DNA of 64,000 nt from Lineus longissimus (lineage: Eukaryota > Nemertea > Pilidiophora > Heteronemertea > Lineidae). The stretch is taken from positions 18,857,292-18,921,291 of the forward strand of contig NC_088312.1 in assembly GCF_910592395.1 (NCBI RefSeq), in the 5' to 3' direction. The notes beneath the pieces are model-generated. The model had not been told where the DNA came from. It searched no databases and saw only the letters and a program-made list of their open reading frames with translations. This document shows positions 57,418-64,000 of the stretch, piece after piece. Made by a program: the position numbers and the translations under genes. Within the stretch, counting starts at the first letter, position 1. Each line of letters opens with the position of its first letter.

Positions 57418-58071
57418 GATACTAGGAGAGCTCGCAACTGCTACAACTGCAACAGCTTTTTAGTTTTAGTTTTTTTTATCCTTTACTGCAACAGTTGCAT
57501 CAAAACTTTTGCTATCAACTTTATCTCTTAGGAATTATGCCAAATTTCTAGTGGTTTATGTATTATAATGTTAGTCTTGGCAACGATCACCACATAAGCA
57601 AATATACCTCACATCAGAAAAACCAACCATCAACGCAAAAAGTACCAGTGTATAAAAACATAAATGTCGGCAATCATGAAATATATACACAGATTTAATT
57701 GGCAGGAAATGTTGGGGACGTGCCAAACCTTATTTACTTGGGTCTTGCACTGGTACTACAGTAGCATATCAACATTGCCTGTTGAATAATGTACAAGACA
57801 TATTCCACTTTTTTTGCAGGAATATGAGGAAGAATTGGATTGAGTACCGGTAGCCATTAATACTGCTAGACGCTATTCCCTTTGAGGGAATACTATTTTT
57901 TATCAGATGGAGATCACAATGGATATAATATTAATGATGGAATATGACCTGAGAACTTATAAGAGAAATGCTCAGTTTTCAAGAGAAAATCGTGCAATAG
58001 TTTTTTTGGTGGTGAGTGGGACAGACTTAAAACTTGATCTGGAAAATGTCAGTTTGCCACAAAATCTTTTC

Positions 58072-58093
58072 GGGGGGGGGGGGGGGGGGGGGG
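58072..58093 (+). repeat. G22 homopolymer
   Basis: Longest G run of the window. It is capable of G-quadruplex formation and prone to assembly error. Confidence 0.85.
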
Positions 58094-58889
58094 ATAACAC
58101 CCATGGAAAATTGTCTAAACATGCGAAACGAGAGAACCATTTTGCGTCAATGTGCTTTGGGTATACTAACTGGGCCATTGGCTAGAGAAAGCTCAGAGGA
58201 ATGAAACATTTCTCCCCCTTTGAAGTATAAAGCTTTTCAGAAAAATATGAAACTTGATTTTAACTGATTGTACAGAGACGATTCACATACACAGACTTAG
58301 CGTAAAGCTAAATATCTTGCACAAAATAACAATTCTGTGTAAAGATTCAAATATTACACCTTGCGTATTCAAATCAAAATCGAAATCGTGCTTATCTTTC
58401 GAATATTTAGTAGCATTACCTCAATACATTATCCCCTATCTTGACGTTACATGTCGAACATATCATTTTTCGAACTAATCTTCTGCCGCATTCAGAAAAC
58501 CTATTTAATTCCTGCTATTAGCATAGATCTCCTACTAAGCCGGTGGCAACATGCACGAATATTTGAAATTCCCGACGGAATACATCGGTAGATTAACGGA
58601 ACTCTGGTTACACGACCGATCATTAACAAATCTGAAATGTTCTCGAGATAACGTTGCCACGATTACAGGGCAATGCTACGCCGCAGACTCATGTGATGGA
58701 TAAAAAGAGTTGCTTCATTATCAAGATTTGAGATTAAAATTTATAATCATTTGAAAGATTTTTTTCTTCAAAATCAATTTTCTCATGCTGAACAGCAGTT
58801 CTCATGGTAAACCTTTTCATCTACTGCAGATGGCTAAATTTCTTGGCAGTCTCATTTTCACAGGTTTCACGAATAACCTCTTTTGCAAA

Positions 58890-58945
58890 TAAAAGAGTGT
58901 CTTGCCAATAGAGGTGTCCCTTAAGGGAGGTTCTACTGTCTTAAA
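58890..58945 (-). mobile_element. Pogo-like MITE end fragment
   Basis: AATAGAGGTGTCCCTTAAGG followed by GAGGTTCTACTG, the complement of the family terminus. Confidence 0.5.
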
Positions 58946-59329
58946 TAAACCATTCTTAGATTGGTGAAACTGGAGTACATGCGGCCCTTCTAACAGTCAC
59001 ATCCCTACAGACCAACTCAGGGGCAGCGCCATGTCATGATTGAGTACCGATACTTTGTGACAGGTCCAATCATGTTGGAAGGGAACCTGGGCACTAAATG
59101 GACGAGACAATCATGAATGTCACGCATTTCCAGGCAGTTTAGAGGCCACCTGGTATCAAGCTTGGTGGTGCAGCAGCTGCAAGCTTAGGAAATCAAGACC
59201 TTCCAAGTGATGAGTCTGTCTGGGGTGTAGAACGGTTTATGTTGGCATTTAAGCCCACCCGTTTTCAATCACGGAAAGAACCGAGGATTTGCAATCTGAA
59301 TACTGGCGTGGATATTCCTGGCTCTTCAT

Positions 59330-59425
59330 AATCGAATGAGACTTAGAACTGAGGTTTCTGGTATCTGGTGTCTATGCCAGGGCAAGTAAATGGCTCAACC
59401 AAGTGAGAAACATGAGTAGCTTGCA
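59330..59425 (-). repeat. Dispersed repeat with TTGCCCTGGCATAGACACCA, copy 3 (minus)
   Basis: The plus strand shows TGGTGTCTATGCCAGGGCAA. Flanks match the copies at 38780 and 51050 in complement. Confidence 0.55.
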
Positions 59426-59657
59426 TGGAGTCCCACTCCTTGACTGAATCAGAAAGTGTTGCATTGTTGAGGAGATCCTTTAATGACCAGACACTGAAGA
59501 ACATTGACCATCTGCCAAATATTGCAGTGTTGGCTAAGAGTTCAATATTTTTTGACTGAGAGGGCGTGGAATAAACCATTGACCCTCCCTCGATCTAAAA
59601 AGCACAGAGAGTATACTGACGTACATCTACGTTGTTTGGCACCGAACGGTTGACCGA

Positions 59658-59681
59658 CAAAGACGTAGATCTACGTCTTTG
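59658..59681. other. Perfect 24-bp palindrome
   Basis: CAAAGACGTAGA followed at once by its exact reverse complement. A degenerate partner ACATCTACGTTGTTTGG stands just left at ~59623. No loop, so it forms a cruciform or a dimeric protein site. Confidence 0.9.
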
Positions 59682-60090
59682 GGCACCCAAGGCAATAGCA
59701 TCACCCAAAAGACAACCGTTGGCAATACCGGACCAACAATAAGAGCTGCAATTGTAAGAAAAACATCTTGAAGGTAAATCTCCGCCAAATAGTAGGGTTT
59801 ACAAATTCTTCATCATTGACAAGATCGCTTTACTCTCCCAGTAAGCTTATTCCGTGATGCGTCAGACGTTCAGCAAGTTTTTTCCGTTTGCCGCAAGCCC
59901 AGATCGATTATGTCGTGTGTGGGCCGTAAGTGCTCAAGGCCAGGGCTCAGTCTGGTTGATGCTGGAAAGATGACAGCTGCTGTCTTGCCGAGAGACAGTG
60001 ATGTCCTTCACTGAGGGGGCTCATATCTACTTGTGCGAAATGAGTGGGTATCAAAAGGCTGGATGCGTGGTTTGATCCACCAGCAATAAA

Positions 60091-60927
60091 AACAAGAGGC
60101 CCAAAGGCCTGGCGCTCAGCTGAAATATATGAACATGGAAAGTACCCGATAGATCTCTTTCAACCTCAGTTTTGTCAATATATCAGGCAAACATACCAAA
60201 GTAAAAAGACTTTTAAATGGTGACAAATATGCCACTTATTAGTCAAATCTAAGTGCCTGAGCCAGGCTGACCTTGAAAAGTAGGTCAAATAGAAAGCCCA
60301 TGTGATATCATGTAAAGGAGACTTATTGTACACCAACCATAAAATTCATGTCACTCTGGATACAGCAAAGGCTTTAAAATAGAAAAAAAAAACCAAGATG
60401 GCCGCCCACCAAATTATTCAAAAAAGTAAAGAAAATGTATTTACAAGTGAAAAAAGTAAAAATTAAAAAAAAAAAAATTGACCCGAAGTGGGATTGGAAC
60501 CCACAACCTTCAGGGTCATACAAGAGCGGGAAATTCAAATCAAGCTTAAACTAGGTCAACACAGATTTTGGCTCAGTAACGCCAACTGGTAGTATCAATC
60601 AAAACTACTCTTAGTAGTTTCAAGACCTACATGCATGCGGTCCTTTTCAACTTTATTTCAAGCTTCTATCTGCTTGAATAAAGCGCCAAAAAATTGTTTT
60701 GTGATTTAGGCTTTTTGCCCCCTGGTGGCCAAACTGTTAATCCTGCCGGACCCACACTTGGTCTATTCAGGAGTCCTGAAGGGTCTAAATGGCTTATAGG
60801 GAAAATCTATCGCCTATCCGCCATAGTTTTGAAACGTGCCTGTTTAACGGACAGACAGACAGACAGACGGACATTCATTCTACCATTTACTCATATGAAT
60901 AGCTCAGCTTGTCAGCTGAGCTAAAAA
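60091..60927 (+). mobile_element. Hairpin-tailed repeat element, second example
   Basis: Starts AACAAGAGGCCCAAAGGCCT, with an AGGCC-x-GGCCT hairpin. It carries TGACCTTGAAAAGTAGGTCA, GCCCCCTGGTGGCCAAAC, GAAACGTGCC, a GACA repeat, and ends in a hairpin (60901-60922) plus AAAAA. The same order of motifs is seen in 26600-27675. Confidence 0.7.
60480..60570 (-). mobile_element. tRNA-like (SINE) insertion nested in the element
   Basis: On the minus strand AAGGTTGTGGGTTCCAATCC then CACTTCGGGTC looks like a T-arm/B-box and acceptor end, followed by a poly(T) run (complement of 60467-60478). The 5' half does not fold clearly as tRNA. Confidence 0.5.
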
Positions 60928-60944
60928 TACATCGGCAATGTAAC

Positions 60945-61125
60945 CAAATGAATTTTGACCCTCTTTATTAAGAACGCCCTCAGGACTGACAAGTGCTGTG
61001 TTCCTAACAAAGAGATGTCCTGATAAGAGAGGTAATGGAAACAACCACACCGGGTCCAAACCTAGTGTCCTTAGAGAGGGTGTCCTTAATAGAGAGGTGT
61101 CCCCTAAGGAAGATTTCACTGTATG
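60945..61125 (-). mobile_element. Pogo-like MITE, degraded full-length copy
   Basis: CTCTTTATTAAGAACGCC at one end and GGTGTCCTTAATAGAGAGGT with CACTGTA at the other, with TTGGACCCGG and CTAGTGTCCTTAGAGAGG inside. Confidence 0.6.
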
Positions 61126-61784
61126 AGTAGGGAATTTTTTAATGCCCTCGTAAAAAGGAGAATTTCTAAAAGAGTTTTTGTTCAGATACAGCAAACACTG
61201 CAACCAGCAGTGATGAAGACAGAGTCTGGTTGCACTTCAAATACAACAAAGATACAAGTCTTCTCTCTGTCACTAGCTCAGCTACTGAGGAATGCTACAG
61301 ATATCCAATTAATCACCAAAGGAAATGGGAACTATTTTATCGATAAATCGTGACTGAATCTATGGTTGCAGAAGGAATTCATTAGGATGGTTATGTCGTC
61401 AGGGGGTATTGACAGAATGTTGATTTGCTCAGATATGACATAGATTTGGGTAGGGCTCAAAGCTTTAGTTAAGGCAATATTGGTGAGTTTTGCTATCCCC
61501 TTCCGAGGAACAGTCCACCGAAAATGAACCACTAATGTGTAGGACGTCATCAACTGTTGGGCATGAGTTACGGATCAGCACACTGGTTCTGTGAATCAGA
61601 CCTCGATGTTCCCACACATACTGTTGGTACAAAAGGAAAGACACTACATTGCATTGCAAAACTATCTCCCATCATTTAAACTCTGTCAGTTAAACTCTGC
61701 TTTAGAGGGTTAATTGGACTGGTGGCTTCCTGATTGCATCACATTACCATTTCACATGTTTATTTGATCATTAAAGGCCTACCA

Positions 61785-61985
61785 GCTCATCAGAAATTTG
61801 AAATTTGTAATTGAATAGGAAAATTTGTCAACTGCACTAATACATACTGAATATAAATTTCAACATTGCTGGTGTTTAGATAGCTATATTGATTCTATAG
61901 ATACCAAGTTTCAACTAATTTGCATGCATAATATCTGCCCTACAGCATTGCATGTATTAAACTGTAATTCTATTTTCCTGAGCCA
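61785..61985 (-). repeat. Dispersed ~200-bp family, copy 5 (minus)
   Basis: Plus strand: AATATAAATTTCAACATTGC, TACCAAGTTTCAACTAATTT, GCATGCATAAT, ending TTCTATTTTCCTGAGCC. Confidence 0.78.
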
Positions 61986-62204
61986 ACAGTAAATAAAAGC
62001 GGTGCATCCCATTAATAAATGTAGTCTGGCTTGCCTGGATTTTTATAACTGCATGGTATATCTTGTAATGTGAATATGGATGATGTACTCTTGTGCCACA
62101 TGTTACAGAAAAAAAAGTCGCATATCACTAGGGACTATACTTGTGTGAACCACAAAACTCCCGAGTTGTGGTGAGGAACCATCATAAAGGCCTACTCCTC
62201 TTGT

Positions 62205-62400
62205 AAAAAAATTAAAAAATTGAATTTGAATTTGATTTCTAATTGTGTAAATACACACTGAATATAAATTTCAACAATGTCATTGTGTAGACAGATATAC
62301 TTATACTATAAATACCAAGTTTCAGCCAATTTGCATGCATAGTAACTGCACTTCACCATTGTGTATCTTATTTTCCAGAATTTTCAAATTTAAATTCAAT
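62205..62400 (-). repeat. Dispersed ~200-bp family, copy 6 (minus)
   Basis: Plus strand: AATATAAATTTCAACAATGT, GTAGACAGATATACTTATAC, TACCAAGTTTCAGCCAATTT and GCATGCATAG, ending in TTTTCCAGAATTTTCAAATT. Confidence 0.78.
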
Positions 62401-64000
62401 TTCAAATTGCATAAATAAAGAAGGCTTTAATGTGCTTACAAGCTTTCCTCCCCCATTCAACTGTCAAGATTTTTTTATATCCTCATGTTAACTAATGAAA
62501 CGGAACCAAGAATTTCTGGCCAACCACAACTCAGCATCCAAAACAAAACAGTCAAGCATACCAGCAAAGATCCTGGAGGTCAGCAGCAGCAGCCGAAGAC
62601 AGCTATGATTGAAAGGAATAACCCAACATCGGTCAAAAAGAAAAACCGTCATACAGCTTCTTAAGTCAGAGATGACTTTGTCAACGCTACCCAGAAGCCA
62701 GACAAATCAAGCGCATGATGAAGCAATTTTCATTAGATATATCCTTGTGCCGCAAACAGCAATAAACTTGGGGCCACACTGAAACAATCCCAAAAAGATC
62801 CCTGTCCACTATGACTATGAGATTTCATCATCATCATAATCATTATGGGATCTTATTTTTGACAAAGCCTTAGCTGGACAGAAGGTCATCACCTGAGCGG
62901 GATCTCTTGAGCCAAACATACAAGAGACCGCTCTTTGGTCGTGAAAAGACAAGGATTTCAGTTTCTATAGATTGACTCAAGCCAGTCTGAAGAAACAATT
63001 CTGGGTACTCCAGGCCAATCATCGTGGTAAGCCAGCGGGTCTACCTACTTGGCTCTGTGGCTCCCCTAAACTCTTTTTTGATGAGGTTGAGATCACAACA
63101 TCATCCTGATACAATGTAATTAACAAAGACTAGAAAATAATAACAAACTGATTTATAGTCCAGCTTCACCGACAAATCAACGCATAATAGATTCGCGGCA
63201 AAACAAATCATGAAACCTAAAACAACACACTCGAGGCTGTCTTGATTGGCTTACTTTCGGTTCGACCACTACCGCGCAATCGTAAAAACACTGGTATCCA
63301 TGGCAACACGGCTGTGAGATACGCTATTTATTTCAAAACAGGTAATTGACGATTGCTTTGAGGCTGTGTACGACAATAAAATTTCAATATCGAGTGATGA
63401 AAAGGGTTGATATTTGAAGTCTTTTGAACAATCGATCTATGGACTCAGAAGATGACCAATTTAGTAATCTATAAGTTGATAGCTATAGCTGGTGAAATGT
63501 CATACCCAAGAATAGAAACTTGAAATCTGACTGATGTGTTAATAATCTGTTAAATCATCAATCATTTCTAACAATTTCTTGCTGTTTGCAATATCTGACT
63601 TCACCCGAATTCAAAAACCTTGTGACAGAGAAGGGGCTCATGGAAATCTTCAATGGTAGAAGCACACTTTCCAATAAAAATAAGCAGCAAATAATACCAT
63701 TAGTAACACAGCCACTTTAATCCACTTTTCTCTTATTGGATAAGATTTCATTCCATCCTCGAAATGCGCATTGATTTCGCATGCTTGAGGATAGCCTTAG
63801 CTTGCAACACGAGATGCTGGATCATGCTACTGGACGATGTTCTCCTGTTCTGTTGCCAGTAACATGATCAGAAACGTGATCGTGGGAGTGGCCAATGTAG
63901 ACGGGATCTGTCCTTGCTAATGTGATCAGTCGGAAAAGAAGATCAGCTGTTAGAGGACGCCGGCCATAATGGACGGATGTGGTCACACGTTGCAATATCA

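Larger units (their letters stand above)
56055..64000. other. Upstream part of gene 2, no recognised exon
   Basis: A DUF4140 domain or coiled-coil exon was searched for on the minus strand and not seen. It holds repeats listed separately. Stretches at 56.4-57.3, 57.5-58.05, 58.1-58.9, 61.2-61.8 and 62.4-64.0 kb show nothing recognisable. Confidence 0.55.

Overview
This window is nuclear DNA from an animal, most likely a marine invertebrate (spiralian, cephalochordate or similar). The evidence is spliced genes with GT-AG introns, one intron of about 27 kb, a perfect Kozak start, and AT-rich introns full of miniature inverted-repeat elements, tRNA-derived SINEs and minisatellites. There is no bacterial organisation. 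The sequence alone does not fix the species.

Two protein-coding genes are supported, arranged tail to tail. (1) Plus strand, 1452-3392: a two-exon gene for a 443-residue basic protein with an N-terminal coiled coil. I do not recognise its family. (2) Minus strand, 56054 down to 9440: the C-terminal part of a DUF4139 protein (F37C4.5-like / MuiA-like family). It is spread over eight candidate exons: 55925-56054, 28928-29067, 21305-21539, 19209-19461, 16420-16503, 11019-11258, 10338-10571 and 9440-9649. The N-terminal half (DUF4140 and coiled coil) was not found and presumably lies beyond position 64000. The exons at 21.5 kb and 19.4 kb share the same entry phase (2) and exit phase (0), and splicing one to the other creates a stop. 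They therefore behave as alternative, probably mutually exclusive, exons.

Layout: 1-1451, flank with a small hairpin MITE; 1452-3392, gene 1, whose last codons and stop lie in a ~20-bp minisatellite running to ~3770; 3970-9439, intergenic with a SINE and satellite; 9440-11258, three compact DUF4139 exons; 16.4-21.5 kb, linker exons, with a perfect 23-bp hairpin in one intron and AGGTCA arrays nearby; 28.9-29.1 kb, the conserved YYGMIQQ exon; 29.1-55.9 kb, the giant intron, dense with repeats; 55.9-56.05 kb, the first visible exon; 56.1-64 kb, more repeats and no recognised exon.

Repeats form several families. They include a TA-flanked Tc1/mariner-like MITE (CAGTGCTGGTCAGAAGTAAC termini, five copies plus a remnant), a pogo-like MITE (CAGTAGAACCTCTCTATTAA, one intact copy plus fragments), a ~200-bp dispersed family (six copies), a two-copy MITE with TATGCACCCC ends, and long elements with a hairpin tail ending GAGCTAAAAA. 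There are also tandem arrays with 20-, 24/48-, 33-, 48-, 51-, 93- and ~195-bp periods. No virus, CRISPR, rRNA or intact tRNA gene was seen. No new multi-gene system is evident. The most interesting biology is the alternative linker exon pair with its hairpin-bearing intron, and the capture of a minisatellite by the end of gene 1.
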